From: Alkalimonas sp.
GTDB taxonomy: Bacteria; Pseudomonadota; Gammaproteobacteria; Enterobacterales; Alteromonadaceae
Direction: 5' to 3'
Length of the DNA stretch: 22,490 nt
Assembly (NCBI GenBank): GCA_022565655.1
Contig: JAIUMG010000009.1
Coordinates: 1-22,490 of the forward strand
Of the stretch, positions 14,489 through 22,490 are shown piece by piece. Numbering within the stretch: position 1 is the stretch's first letter; each line of letters opens with the position of its first letter. The position numbers and the translations under genes are program-made. The notes beneath the pieces are model-generated. The model was not told the origin of the DNA, ran no database searches, and saw only the letters and a program-made list of their open reading frames with translations.

Positions 14489-16375
14489 TTAATCTTCAAA
14501 ATAGGTGTATCCATTAACACCAGCTTTCAGCTCCTCCAGTAACTCATCGCGGCGCTCAGTGGTCATGTCCAAACGCTCCAACTGTGTGGTGTAAGACTGA
14601 ATCAGTTTCGCTGCATCAAAGTGCACATAGCGCAGTACATCGGCTACGGTATCGCCTTTAATGGCATTGGTCAGCTGATAACCACCGTCTTCGGTGAGCT
14701 CGACATGCACCGAATCGGTATCGCCAAACAGGTTGTGCAAGTCGCCAAGAATTTCCTGATACGCGCCCACCATAAACATGCCTAGCAGGTACTGTTCATC
14801 TTCTTTGTACACTGGCATCGGCAAGCTGGTCTCAATACCATTGCCATCGGCATAGCTTTTTAGCATGCCATCAGAATCGCAGGTGATGTCTTGAATGATG
14901 CAGCGATGATCCAGCGGCTCGTGCATCCGCTCCAGTGGCATCACCGGGAACAGCTGGTCAATCCCCCAGGCATCCGGCATCGACTGGAACAGTGAGAAGT
15001 TGACGAATAGCTTATCGGCCAGCTTTTCATTCAGTTCGTCGTGAATCGCACGGTGAGAGCGCGAACTTAAATCCAGATTATCACGCACCTTGTTAATGGT
15101 GGCGAAGTAAATCTGCTCCAGCAACGACCAATCCTGCAAATTCAGCAAGCCATGCACATACTGGGTATGCGCATCACTAAAGTAATGCACAGCATCATGG
15201 TAAGCCTCGACCGCGGTGCGTGGCGTTACGTTTTTGTAGGCGTCCCACAGCCCCAGTACCACAGAAGGTGCATCATCACCTGGCTCCGGCAGATATTTAA
15301 GACCTGGCGCCCGTTCAATATCAATGGCATCGGTCACCAGCACCGCATGGTGCGCGGTCATGGCACGACCCGATTCAGAAATAATATTCGGGTGCGGTAA
15401 ATCGTATTCGTCACAGACCTCTTTTAAACCATTGACTACATTACGGGCATACTCATTCATGGTGTAGTTCATCGAGCAGGTCGAGCGCGAGCGTGAGCCT
15501 TCGTAATCGACCCCTAAGCCACCGCCCACATCAACAGTATCAATCGGTACCCCTAAAATGCGTAACTCAGCATAGTGGCGGGCGCACTCACGAATGGCAT
15601 TGTGAATATCGCGGATATTGGCAATTTGCGAGCCAATATGAAAGTGCACCAGCTGCAGCAAATCGAGTTTGCCAGCTTCTTTAAGTACCTCAATGGCTTG
15701 CAATACCTGAGTAGCCGTTAAACCGAACTTGCCTTTTTCACCACCGGTATTCTGCCACTTGCCTTTACCAACTGAGTTCAGCTTGATACGGATACCTATG
15801 TAAGGGGCAGCACCGAGCTGATCGATTTCACGCAGCAGTGTTTTCAGTTCGGACAGTTTTTCGACCACGATATAGACCTTATGGCCCATCATCTGCCCAA
15901 TGGTCGCCAAGCGTAAAAACTCGCTGTCTTTGTAGCCATTGCAGACAATGCTGAGCGGTTTATCTGATACGCCTAAAATAGCCATCAACTCGGGCTTACT
16001 GCCCGCTTCCAGCCCAACGGTGCCACTGTCGTGACTCAGCAACTTTTTCACTACCGAGTATTGCTGATTCACTTTAATCGGGTAGACCGCCGTGTACTTG
16101 CCTTGATACTCTTTTTCGGCTTTGGCTTGTGTAAACGACTTGATCAGGCTATCGATGCGATGCTGCAAAATATCGGTAAAGCGCACCAGCACCGGCAGAG
16201 TCAGCCCATCTTCTTTAAAGCGCTGCACCAATTCCGGGAAATGCACACCGGCCTTGCTGTGGTCCTGATCCGGGTAAGCTACCAGTTCGCCCTTGTGGTT
16301 CACATCAAAATACCCTTCACTCCAGACCGCGACATTGTAGATAGAACGTGCTTTTTCGATACCCCAATCAATCAT
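14489..16375 (-). CDS. speA: Biosynthetic arginine decarboxylase
   Basis: PLP- and Mg2+-dependent decarboxylation of arginine to agmatine, the first step of the agmatine route to putrescine and spermidine. At 628 residues it is collinear with E. coli SpeA (658) but lacks about 25 residues of its N-terminal leader. PLP-binding Lys101 is in YPIKVNQQ. Other family blocks are GLEAGSKPELMA, VCNGYKDSEF, LVHFHIGSQ, the phosphate-binding VDVGGGLGVDYEG, ESGRAMTAHH and the C-terminal active-site TCDSDGML. GAGG 7 nt before the ATG supports the start. It is divergent from speE. No agmatinase or agmatine deiminase lies in the window, so putrescine formation must be encoded elsewhere. A terminator-like hairpin lies in its leader. 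Confidence 0.97.
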   Translation of the reverse strand: MIDWGIEKARSIYNVAVWSEGYFDVNHKGELVAYPDQDHSKAGVHFPELVQRFKEDGLTLPVLVRFTDILQHRIDSLIKSFTQAKAEKEYQGKYTAVYPIKVNQQYSVVKKLLSHDSGTVGLEAGSKPELMAILGVSDKPLSIVCNGYKDSEFLRLATIGQMMGHKVYIVVEKLSELKTLLREIDQLGAAPYIGIRIKLNSVGKGKWQNTGGEKGKFGLTATQVLQAIEVLKEAGKLDLLQLVHFHIGSQIANIRDIHNAIRECARHYAELRILGVPIDTVDVGGGLGVDYEGSRSRSTCSMNYTMNEYARNVVNGLKEVCDEYDLPHPNIISESGRAMTAHHAVLVTDAIDIERAPGLKYLPEPGDDAPSVVLGLWDAYKNVTPRTAVEAYHDAVHYFSDAHTQYVHGLLNLQDWSLLEQIYFATINKVRDNLDLSSRSHRAIHDELNEKLADKLFVNFSLFQSMPDAWGIDQLFPVMPLERMHEPLDHRCIIQDITCDSDGMLKSYADGNGIETSLPMPVYKEDEQYLLGMFMVGAYQEILGDLHNLFGDTDSVHVELTEDGGYQLTNAIKGDTVADVLRYVHFDAAKLIQSYTTQLERLDMTTERRDELLEELKAGVNGYTYFED

Positions 16376-16396
16376 GGTGGATCCTCAATCAATCGC

Positions 16397-16436
16397 AAAA
16401 AATAAAGCGAATGCTGTGACAGGCAACAGAATTCGC
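16397..16436 (-). terminator. Terminator-like hairpin in the speA leader (possible attenuator)
   Basis: Read on the minus strand: GCGAAT, mismatch, CTGT, 8-nt loop, ACAG, mismatch, ATTCGC (16436 to 16407), followed at once by TTTATTTTTT (16406-16397). The T-tract ends 21 nt before the speA ATG, and the Shine-Dalgarno lies between. No gene upstream reads leftward into it, so a terminator here would act on speA's own transcript. Confidence 0.5.
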
Positions 16437-16448
16437 GTGATTAGTTCT

Positions 16449-16477
16449 ATTTTAAGACGGATCCTACTCAGTTGCAG
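16449..16477 (-). promoter_or_regulatory. Putative speA promoter
   Basis: Minus-strand TAAAAT (16449-16454, five of six consensus bases) with a weak -35 CTGCAA (16472-16477) at 17 bp. Transcription would begin near 16442, just before the leader hairpin. Confidence 0.38.
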
Positions 16478-16495
16478 CAAATTGCGATCAAATAT

Positions 16496-16524
16496 TTGTT
16501 TGTCGCTAGCGATACAGGCAAAAT
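16496..16524 (+). promoter_or_regulatory. Putative speE promoter with palindrome in the spacer
   Basis: TTGTTT (16496-16501), a 17-bp spacer and CAAAAT (16519-16524), both partial matches. The spacer contains a perfect 10-bp palindrome TCGCTAGCGA (16503-16512), a possible repressor or activator site. Confidence 0.33.
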
Positions 16525-16565
16525 AACGCTTGAACTGAAATAACCGGCGATATTAAGGGGCGACG

Positions 16566-17432
16566 ATGTCTGGTCTGGATGAAAAAAAATGGTTTACCGA
16601 AATCTTTGAGGCAAGTGGCAGTGTATTTGGCCTGGCCATTACCGAAAAACTGGATGAAGTGCAGTCGCCGTTCCAGCATATTGAAATTTTTGATACCACC
16701 CACTTTGGCAAACTGATGGTGATCGATGGTTGCACCATGGTCAGTAGCCGGGAAAACTTTCTCTACCACGAAATGATGAGTCACCCGGCGTTGTTTACCC
16801 ACCCCAACCCAAAAAATGTCGTGATCATCGGCGGTGGCGATTGCGGTACGCTGCGTGAAGTGTTGAAACACCCAGGCGTCGAGTCTGTGCATCAAATCGA
16901 TATCGACGAGCAGGTGACTCGTATGGCCGAGAAGTATTTTCCGGAACTGTGCGCCTCCAATAACGACCCGCGCGCACACATCCGGTTTGATGATGGCATT
17001 AAATTTATGCGGGAAGCCCAAGCGGAGTCGATTGATGTGGTCATTGTCGACTCGACCGATCCGGTGGGCCCGGGTGAAGGCCTGTTTAACCGTGCCTTTT
17101 ACCAAAGCTGCCTGAATGCACTACGCCCGGGCGGTATTCTGGTGCAACAAAGTGAGTCGCCGCTGATCCATTTGCAGCTTCTAACCGATATGCGCCAGGC
17201 CATGCTGGATGCTGGCTTTGCAGCACTGCAAACGCTGAATTTCCCGCAAATGATTTACCCATCCGGTTGGTGGACCTGCACCCTGGCTCGCAAAGAGGAA
17301 AGCTTTAGTGGCTTCCGTGAAGCCGACGCAGCTACTGCGCAGTTGGATGCCGACTACTACAATGTCGAGATCCACAAAGCGGCCATGGCACTGCCAAACT
17401 TTGTGCAGAAGGCCTTTGCAAGCCAGAAGTAA
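16566..17432 (+). CDS. speE: Spermidine synthase (polyamine aminopropyltransferase)
   Basis: Transfers the aminopropyl group of decarboxylated S-adenosylmethionine to putrescine, giving spermidine, in the cytoplasm. It has 288 residues, the same as E. coli SpeE. The N-terminal beta domain ends in the family block YHEMMSHPAL. The Rossmann domain has IIGGGDCGTLREVLKH (87-102), QIDIDEQV, FDDGIKF and the catalytic-Asp motif VDSTDPVGPGEGLF (Asp162). AAGGGG 5 nt before the ATG is a strong ribosome-binding site. No speD (SAM decarboxylase) is adjacent, unlike the E. coli speED pair. Divergence from speA lets one 190-bp region control both polyamine genes. It ends in a strong bidirectional terminator. 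Confidence 0.97.
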   Translation: MSGLDEKKWFTEIFEASGSVFGLAITEKLDEVQSPFQHIEIFDTTHFGKLMVIDGCTMVSSRENFLYHEMMSHPALFTHPNPKNVVIIGGGDCGTLREVLKHPGVESVHQIDIDEQVTRMAEKYFPELCASNNDPRAHIRFDDGIKFMREAQAESIDVVIVDSTDPVGPGEGLFNRAFYQSCLNALRPGGILVQQSESPLIHLQLLTDMRQAMLDAGFAALQTLNFPQMIYPSGWWTCTLARKEESFSGFREADAATAQLDADYYNVEIHKAAMALPNFVQKAFASQK

Positions 17433-17514
17433 TGCCCATTTATTCTGGACGATACTCAGAAGCTGCAAGCAGCTAGCCTGCCATTACACCAAGTTCGAAG
17501 CATAAAACGTACTC

Positions 17515-17550
17515 CCACAAAAAAACCTGCCACGGCAGGTTTTTTTGTGG
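17515..17550. terminator. Perfect bidirectional intrinsic terminator
   Basis: A fully symmetric 36-bp inverted repeat: CCAC, seven A, ACCTGCC-type stem, a 2-nt AC centre, then the exact complement with seven T (17540-17546) and GTGG. Either strand shows a GC stem followed by a T-run, so it can end both speE and the convergent OmpA-family gene. The stretch 17433-17514 before it holds nothing recognisable. Confidence 0.92.
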
Positions 17551-17561
17551 TTTCGAATCGA

Positions 17562-18212
17562 TCAGCTTTCAGTGATCGGCTCGATATGAATTTCCACCCG
17601 GCGGTTCAATGCCCGGTTGGCTTCTGAAGTATTCGGCACCATCGGGTAAGTCGGGCCAAAGCCTTGAGTTTCTAGGCGTACAGGTAAGATCCCCTGAGCA
17701 GCCAGATAACTGCTGACACTATCGGCACGCTGCACAGACAAACGCATGTTGTAATCGTAAGGGCCGGTATCGTCAGTGTGGCCGGAAATCACCAGCAAAG
17801 TTTTGTCGTAATTCCCCAGCACCCGGGCAATATCATTCAATACCGGATAGAGGTTTGGCCGGATATCGGCACGGTTAATTTCAAAAGTCAGCTGCGATGG
17901 GATCTCAAGGCGCAGATTATCGCCTTCCCGGTGCACCTTGACACCGGTACCGCTTAATTCTTCCCGCAGCTCTTTTTCCTGGTTGTCCATGTAGCTACCC
18001 ACGGCAGCACCAGCCAAGGCACCTACAGCCGCACCTATCACCATGCGCTTGTTGCTGCGGTTCGCCGTTGCCTTACCGGCAATCGCCCCTGCCACCGCGC
18101 CTATGGCTGCACCACGAGTGGTATTTTGATTATCGGTACTGGCACAACCGACGACACCACCCAAGGTCATGCTGCTCGCTAACACACCAATGATCATCAA
18201 TTTTTTTTGCAT
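17562..18212 (-). CDS. YiaD-like OmpA-family lipoprotein with glycine-zipper domain
   Basis: Outer-membrane lipoprotein expected to bind peptidoglycan and tether the envelope. The ATG at 18212 (216 residues) is chosen because AGGAG lies 8 nt upstream and a lipoprotein signal begins there (lipobox VVGC, Cys23); an in-frame start 45 bp earlier would bury it. Residues 33-80 are Gly/Ala-rich (GAAIGAVAGAIAGKA; MVIGAAVGALAGAAVGSYMD), a glycine-zipper hairpin. Residues 105-216 form the OmpA C-terminal domain with SGHTDDTG, NMRLSVQRADSV and NRRVEI, including the Asp and Arg that hold diaminopimelate. Length and order match E. coli YiaD (219). It is divergent from proB. Confidence 0.92.
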   Translation of the reverse strand: MQKKLMIIGVLASSMTLGGVVGCASTDNQNTTRGAAIGAVAGAIAGKATANRSNKRMVIGAAVGALAGAAVGSYMDNQEKELREELSGTGVKVHREGDNLRLEIPSQLTFEINRADIRPNLYPVLNDIARVLGNYDKTLLVISGHTDDTGPYDYNMRLSVQRADSVSSYLAAQGILPVRLETQGFGPTYPMVPNTSEANRALNRRVEIHIEPITES

Positions 18213-18303
18213 ATAAAAAACTCCTGACGGCTCTATTCGTACAGCATAATCCCACAAGCTGAATCATGGCTGAACTGTTTTTTATCAGATGCCGACAAAT
18301 AAA

Positions 18304-18335
18304 TTGATAGACATATGGCCATCTAAAATTATAAT
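18304..18335 (+). promoter_or_regulatory. Putative proB promoter
   Basis: Perfect TATAAT (18330-18335) 32 bp before the proB ATG. The best -35, TTGATA (18304-18309), is 20 bp away, longer than the usual 16-18, so the core may need an activator or the -35 may be wrong. Confidence 0.38.
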
Positions 18336-18367
18336 CAGCTGCATCCATCCTCGTTGAGCACCCAACC

Positions 18368-19504
18368 ATGCTAGGTCAACAATGGCGGCGTATCGTGATC
18401 AAAGTCGGCAGCGCGCTGATCGCCCCGGAAAACAAAGGCTGTTCTACCCGTTATTTGCTGGCCATTGCCCGCTTTATCAGTGAGTGTCGCCAGCGTGGCA
18501 TCGAGGTTATTCTGGTATCTTCCGGCAGTGTTGCAGCCGGCCGCAGTGCCATTGCCTTTTCGCATCAGCCGGTGCCGGTGCATATCAAGCAGGCGATGGC
18601 CTCGGTGGGTCAGTACCAGATGATGCAACGTTGGCAAAGTCTGCTCGATTGCCACTGTGGCCAGTTGCTGCTCACTCACGATGATTTTCACAATCGCCGT
18701 CGTTATCTGAATATTGAAAATACGCTGCGTACCCTGCTCAGCCACCAGGTGCTGCCCATCATCAATGAAAATGATTCGGTGGCAACGGCTGAACTAAAGC
18801 TGGGCGATAATGACAACCTGGCAGCGCTGGTGGCAACAGCAGTCGATGCCAATGTGTTGATCATCTGCTCAGATATTGATGGCCTGTTCAGTGCCAACCC
18901 ACGCAGCAACCCAGCAGCTCGCTTTATCGCTGAAGTGGACTGCATCAGCCCGGAGATTTTTGCCATGGCCGGTGGCAGCCACCATAGCGTCGGTACCGGT
19001 GGCATGGTGACCAAACTGCAAGCGGCGCAAAAAGCCAGCCAGCAAGGCATTGATACCCTGATCGTCAATGGCCAGAAGCCGGCGGTGTTTGAAGCACTAT
19101 TGCAAGGCAAAGCCGCCGGGACCTTGTTTCACCGGCAGCAGGAACGGATCAGTGCGAAAAAACACTGGCTACTGCACAGCTTAAAAGCGCAAGGCACCTT
19201 GCGGCTGGATGCCGGTGCAGTGACAGCGTTACAACATCAGGGGGCCTCCTTGCTGGCCAAAGGCATCACCGCCGTGCAAGGGCAATTTGAAAAAGGCGAT
19301 GCCGTGTTACTGTGCGATCAGCATGGCCAGCCGGTGGCTAAGGGCACCAGCCAGTTTCATGCCAGTGAGCTGCACCAGATCAAAGGCCTGCACAGCCAGC
19401 AGATCACTGCGCAGCTGGGCTACTGTGGCCGAGAGGAAGTGGTCCACCGCGATGATCTGGTGTTGCTGTCGGCCTCAGAGGCCGCCGCCCAGTCAGCTGG
19501 ATAA
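18368..19504 (+). CDS. proB: Glutamate 5-kinase
   Basis: ATP-dependent phosphorylation of glutamate to gamma-glutamyl phosphate, the first and feedback-inhibited step of proline synthesis. 378 residues: an amino-acid-kinase domain (about 6-255) with IVIKVGSALI (Lys12), VSSGSVAAGR, INENDSVAT, KLGDNDNLAALVA, DIDGLF and GTGGMVTKLQAA, then a PUA domain (about 278-360; GASLLAKGITAV, VVHRDDL). It extends about a dozen residues past the E. coli end, and this tail overlaps the convergent hydrolase gene by 85 bp. The ribosome-binding site is weak (GAG about 9 nt before the ATG). No proA follows, so the usual proBA operon is split. Confidence 0.96.
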   Translation: MLGQQWRRIVIKVGSALIAPENKGCSTRYLLAIARFISECRQRGIEVILVSSGSVAAGRSAIAFSHQPVPVHIKQAMASVGQYQMMQRWQSLLDCHCGQLLLTHDDFHNRRRYLNIENTLRTLLSHQVLPIINENDSVATAELKLGDNDNLAALVATAVDANVLIICSDIDGLFSANPRSNPAARFIAEVDCISPEIFAMAGGSHHSVGTGGMVTKLQAAQKASQQGIDTLIVNGQKPAVFEALLQGKAAGTLFHRQQERISAKKHWLLHSLKAQGTLRLDAGAVTALQHQGASLLAKGITAVQGQFEKGDAVLLCDQHGQPVAKGTSQFHASELHQIKGLHSQQITAQLGYCGREEVVHRDDLVLLSASEAAAQSAG

Positions 19505-21585
19505 GCCAGATCCGACTGCTGATAATCGCAAACGCCATCGGGGAATATTTGTTGAAGCTGATGCAACCAGGGTGTCATGTCTACCTGACCATACTCGCCC
19601 TGCGCCAGCGCCTGTTCAACCGGTTTTAAAGCACACTGCAGCAACAAACCGTGGCTGGGTGCTCCGGCCTGCTCCCGGCTGTTACTAAGAACAGGGTAAG
19701 TCTGCTGGCAAACGCCGCCTTGCTGCCAAACATCGTCACCTTGTGCAATCACCTGGCCATTGGCAGCAAAACAACGATCCGCTGCGCTATCAGGGGCCTG
19801 ACCTTCACGCAGCCAAGCCACCACAGCATCGAAAGCCTGTTGCTCAGGCGTATAATCCGGATGGCTGACCCAGATGCGCTGCCAGTGGTCATTGCCATGC
19901 ATGGCTAAGCGCTCCCGAGCCATAAAAGATGGCTGCAAATGATGCATGTCGAGCACCGGGTCCAGATAATGCCGCAAATCCAGCACGGGAATGCTCAATT
20001 TGCCAATAAATAGCTGGCCATAACGATAGGCGCGCTCCATCGCCTCGCGGTTGGCACGGTAGCGGCTCGCAACCTTGATACCAGCCTCTGTCGCAGCAAG
20101 CGGCGCCATATTGTGCCGGCCAAAGGCACTCAGCCAAATCGGCGTATCCCAGAACGGCAAAAAGCGGGCTTGCTCCGGCTGCATCTGATGGGCTGGTAAC
20201 CAGCTGCCAATACGGGCATTCAACTCAATAAATTGCTCTGGGCTGAGCTTGCCATCCCGCAGCGCCTGCAAGCCGTATTGCACCCCGGTGTTGTCCCACA
20301 GGCTATGCGCAAAGCCATGCTCATCGCGGCCGTACAAGTCAACCAAATCCTCCCAATAACTCCAATGAGTACTCTTGAGCACCGCGTCGCTGACAAAAGG
20401 TCGTAACCGGCCCTGATGTGGATTGTGTACCATCGACGACAGGCCAAACCAAGCATTGATGCACTGGGTTGCGCCTTCCATGGGCGTCGGTTTCATCCCT
20501 GACAACAACTGAATCGCGCTGATCTCCCGCCGGTAACGCACTTGCTGGTCTGGCACGGTACTCAGGCCCTCGACCCATTGCCGGTGCCGCCAGGATTGCC
20601 AGAAAGTTTTATTTTCAGCGGTAAAGTAGTAGTAGTTATGAAGTAAATCGCAGTCCAGCGCATACTGCACCTGACTAAGCATATCCGGGTAACTGTATTG
20701 GGCAATAGCGGCATCCAGCAAGCCGGGGGCATTTTGTGCCAGCAAATACTGCGCGATGCCACCACCGGAGCCGCCAATACCAATGGTCATTCCCGGCTCA
20801 CCATAGAGACTGATAAAGTGCTGTTTGACCTGCCGGGCCACTTCCTCAGCCCGCAAAAAGTGGTAGGTATGGCTGGTGCGGTTGGCACTGCTGCTCACCA
20901 CCGCATAGCCTTGACGCAATTGCGCGGTACGGTTGCGCAGCAAGCGCTCTATCCTTAACTCCCCCTGACGAAACCCGATGCCGACACCGCCATGAAACTG
21001 ATAGATCAGCTTACCGTTCCACTGTGTTTTGCCTGTACGCTGCGGAAACTCATCCAGTTGCACCGGCATCACCAGCAGATAAAAGTGGCGCTGAATGGTA
21101 CCAAGCTCTGCCCGAAGCAGCAGCTCATCAGCGGCCAGAGAGCCTCCCTGATAGCTTGAAACCTCACCGGCTGAGTTCAGCGTGTACCACAGCAACCGGC
21201 TAGGGTGCAGGCAATCTTTGCTGTAGCCTTGCAGCTGGCCGTGCTCATCCAGCACGGCGACGCCATAGCCATCATCGTTATCTATCAGCGGAGGCTCAAT
21301 GCCCATTTGCTGCCAGGCACAATAAAACGGATACTGCTGAGGGCCAGAAAAAAGCGGCGTGGAAGGCCCCACTTCACCTAATGGGATTGGGTAAGCATAA
21401 GGATCAGCGGGTCGCTCAGTGCGACCGATAAAGTCATCCACCTGCACCAGGTCACCCTGCCGCACTTTCGGCACGGCCTGTACCGGATTGGCAGAGAAAT
21501 AAGACGCGGGGATCTCGGTGCCAGGCCAAAGTAAAATCAAGGCCAGTACCAGACTAAGCAGTAATAACCATTTCAGTACACGCAT
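19420..21585 (-). CDS. Membrane-anchored DUF6351-like alpha/beta hydrolase
   Basis: Large predicted exported hydrolase of 721 residues, function unknown. The ATG at 21585 is chosen over an in-frame GTG at 21603 because AAGGAGG lies 5 nt before it. Residues 1-20 (MRVLKWLLLLSLVLALILLW) are a signal anchor or uncleaved signal. A GxSxG nucleophile elbow is at Ser273 (TIGIGGSGGGIAQYLLAQ), followed by APGLLDAAIAQYSYPDM. Blocks such as YCAWQQMGIEPPLIDNDDGYG and LWDNTGVQYGLQALRDGKLS resemble what I recall of DUF6351, which is uncharacterised; an esterase or amidase role is an inference. Several Cys (CAW, KDC, LDCD, GVCDY) fit a disulfide-containing periplasmic enzyme. It follows argA by 42 bp on the same strand. 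The last 29 codons run into proB, suggesting a lost earlier stop. Confidence 0.8.
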   Translation of the reverse strand: MRVLKWLLLLSLVLALILLWPGTEIPASYFSANPVQAVPKVRQGDLVQVDDFIGRTERPADPYAYPIPLGEVGPSTPLFSGPQQYPFYCAWQQMGIEPPLIDNDDGYGVAVLDEHGQLQGYSKDCLHPSRLLWYTLNSAGEVSSYQGGSLAADELLLRAELGTIQRHFYLLVMPVQLDEFPQRTGKTQWNGKLIYQFHGGVGIGFRQGELRIERLLRNRTAQLRQGYAVVSSSANRTSHTYHFLRAEEVARQVKQHFISLYGEPGMTIGIGGSGGGIAQYLLAQNAPGLLDAAIAQYSYPDMLSQVQYALDCDLLHNYYYFTAENKTFWQSWRHRQWVEGLSTVPDQQVRYRREISAIQLLSGMKPTPMEGATQCINAWFGLSSMVHNPHQGRLRPFVSDAVLKSTHWSYWEDLVDLYGRDEHGFAHSLWDNTGVQYGLQALRDGKLSPEQFIELNARIGSWLPAHQMQPEQARFLPFWDTPIWLSAFGRHNMAPLAATEAGIKVASRYRANREAMERAYRYGQLFIGKLSIPVLDLRHYLDPVLDMHHLQPSFMARERLAMHGNDHWQRIWVSHPDYTPEQQAFDAVVAWLREGQAPDSAADRCFAANGQVIAQGDDVWQQGGVCQQTYPVLSNSREQAGAPSHGLLLQCALKPVEQALAQGEYGQVDMTPWLHQLQQIFPDGVCDYQQSDLAYPADWAAASEADSNTRSSRWTTSSRPQ

Positions 21586-21627
21586 CAAGCCCTCCTTATT
21601 CACTCACTCTAGTAAGGATAGCAAGGG

Positions 21628-22490
21628 CTAGGCCAGTGACAACGCCAACACCTTGGATTTACGCTGATAATTATACAGTTGCTGTTTTTGCGCTGGTAAA
21701 TCGGCCACATCGGCCAGCACAAAGCCATGCTCCAAAAACCAATGAATGCTGCGAGTGGTCAGGGCAAACAGGGTATGATAATGACGGCTTTTTGCTTGCT
21801 GAATAATGTACTTCAACAGTACCGAGCCGCGATCAGCATCGCGGTAATCCGGGTGCACCGCCACACAGGCAAACTCACCAACCAGCTCCTCAGAAAACGG
21901 GTACAAAGCCGCACAGCCAATCACCAGCCCTTCGCGCTCAATCACCACAAACTGATCGATCTCAATCTCCAGCTGTTCACGCGAACGCCGCACCAGCAAG
22001 CCTTGCTGCTCTAAAGGCCGGATCAGATCCAAAATACCACCGATATCAGCAATGGTCGCCGACCGCAATTGCTCAGCCGACTCAGTCACCATCTGGGTGC
22101 CAATGCCATCACGTGAGAACAACTCCTGCAATAAGGCACCATCCGCACTGTAACTGATTAAATGGCAGCGCGGTACACCAGCCCGGCAGGCGGTAATAGC
22201 GGCATGCAAAAACGCCTGGGTGGCTGCACAGCACTGCTCTTGCTGCTCCAGCCGATTCAATATCAAACTGGCTGAATTTGGCAGCAATTCGGGGATAATG
22301 TCGCCATTTTCAGCCAAGATACCCCCTTCCTCGCTGAAGCCTATCATTTTGTCTGCCTTTAACTTTATCGCCACCTGCGTGGCAATTTCTTCCGCCGTCA
22401 GGTTAAAACTTTCGCCGGTGACCGACGCCGCAATAGGCCCCATCAGTACCATGCCATTGCTATCAAGCTGACGACGAATGCCCTGCACAT
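21628..22490 (-). CDS. argA: N-acetylglutamate synthase (5' part missing)
   Basis: Acetyl-CoA-dependent N-acetylation of glutamate, the first step of arginine synthesis and usually arginine-inhibited. About 287 C-terminal residues are visible, aligning with E. coli ArgA (443) from its IHRQLDSG region on. The rest of the amino-acid-kinase domain is present ([23 protein letters not shown] as read in parts; [21 protein letters not shown]), followed by the GNAT acetyltransferase domain ([39 protein letters not shown]) and the ending [16 protein letters not shown]. Roughly 155 residues lie beyond the right edge; the GTG at 22488 is an internal Val codon. It probably shares a transcript with the DUF6351-like gene downstream. 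Confidence 0.96.
   Translation of the reverse strand, partial: VQGIRRQLDSNGMVLMGPIAASVTGESFNLTAEEIATQVAIKLKADKMIGFSEEGGILAENGDIIPELLPNSASLILNRLEQQEQCCAATQAFLHAAITACRAGVPRCHLISYSADGALLQELFSRDGIGTQMVTESAEQLRSATIADIGGILDLIRPLEQQGLLVRRSREQLEIEIDQFVVIEREGLVIGCAALYPFSEELVGEFACVAVHPDYRDADRGSVLLKYIIQQAKSRHYHTLFALTTRSIHWFLEHGFVLADVADLPAQKQQLYNYQRKSKVLALSLA

Noticed and set aside
16506..17105. 199-codon leftward frame antisense to speE
   Set aside because: Long only because speE codon usage leaves the complementary frame open; His-rich, no motif, and it covers the speE ribosome-binding site.
19287..19688. 133-codon rightward frame across the end of proB and the hydrolase gene
   Set aside because: Shadow frame: it overlaps two well supported genes, has no ribosome-binding site and shows no family resemblance.
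1..22490. CRISPR arrays, tRNA/rRNA genes, insertion sequences, prophage or toxin-antitoxin pairs
   Set aside because: No regularly spaced repeats, no transposase or integrase motifs and no cloverleaf-like sequences were seen on either strand.

Overview
The window reads as chromosomal DNA of a gammaproteobacterium, most likely from the Alteromonadales and relatives (Rheinheimera, Alkalimonas or Shewanella-like). IlvI/IlvH, CnoX, SpeE, ProB and ArgA all align with their Escherichia coli counterparts nearly end to end, while the gene order is not enterobacterial: ilvIH sits beside cnoX, speA and speE are divergent, proB has no proA, and argA is next to an uncharacterised hydrolase. The lineage is inferred from remembered protein similarity, not from a search.

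Left part (1-8000), mostly housekeeping: the end of an NRAMP-family metal transporter; acetolactate synthase III (ilvI-ilvH, leftward); the chaperone-holdase cnoX (rightward, probably from a GTG at 3583); a single-domain response regulator; a Methyltransf_32-type SAM methyltransferase; and two tandem YihG-like acyltransferases joined by a TGATG stop/start overlap.

Middle part (8096-14439), the accessory segment and the most interesting one: a membrane-anchored AraC-type regulator (seven predicted TM segments plus HTH) is divergent from a TonB-dependent receptor, followed 20 bp later by a lipoprotein penicillin-amidase-family acylase. Ser1, His23 and Val70 of the acylase's beta chain have exactly the spacing of PvdQ, the Pseudomonas acyl-homoserine-lactone/pyoverdine-precursor acylase. 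The 360-bp region between regulator and receptor holds a perfect 14-bp inverted repeat with arms 40 bp apart. The three genes look like one inducible unit that senses, imports and deacylates an N-acylated compound (signal, lipopeptide or acylated siderophore). The segment looks more AT-rich by eye than its flanks.

Right part (14489-22490): divergent polyamine genes speA (arginine decarboxylase) and speE (spermidine synthase), with a terminator-like hairpin plus T-tract in the speA leader; a YiaD-like OmpA lipoprotein; proB; a large membrane-anchored DUF6351-like alpha/beta-hydrolase whose 3' end overlaps proB tail-to-tail by 85 bp; and argA, cut by the right edge. No rRNA, tRNA, CRISPR array, insertion sequence or phage gene was seen.
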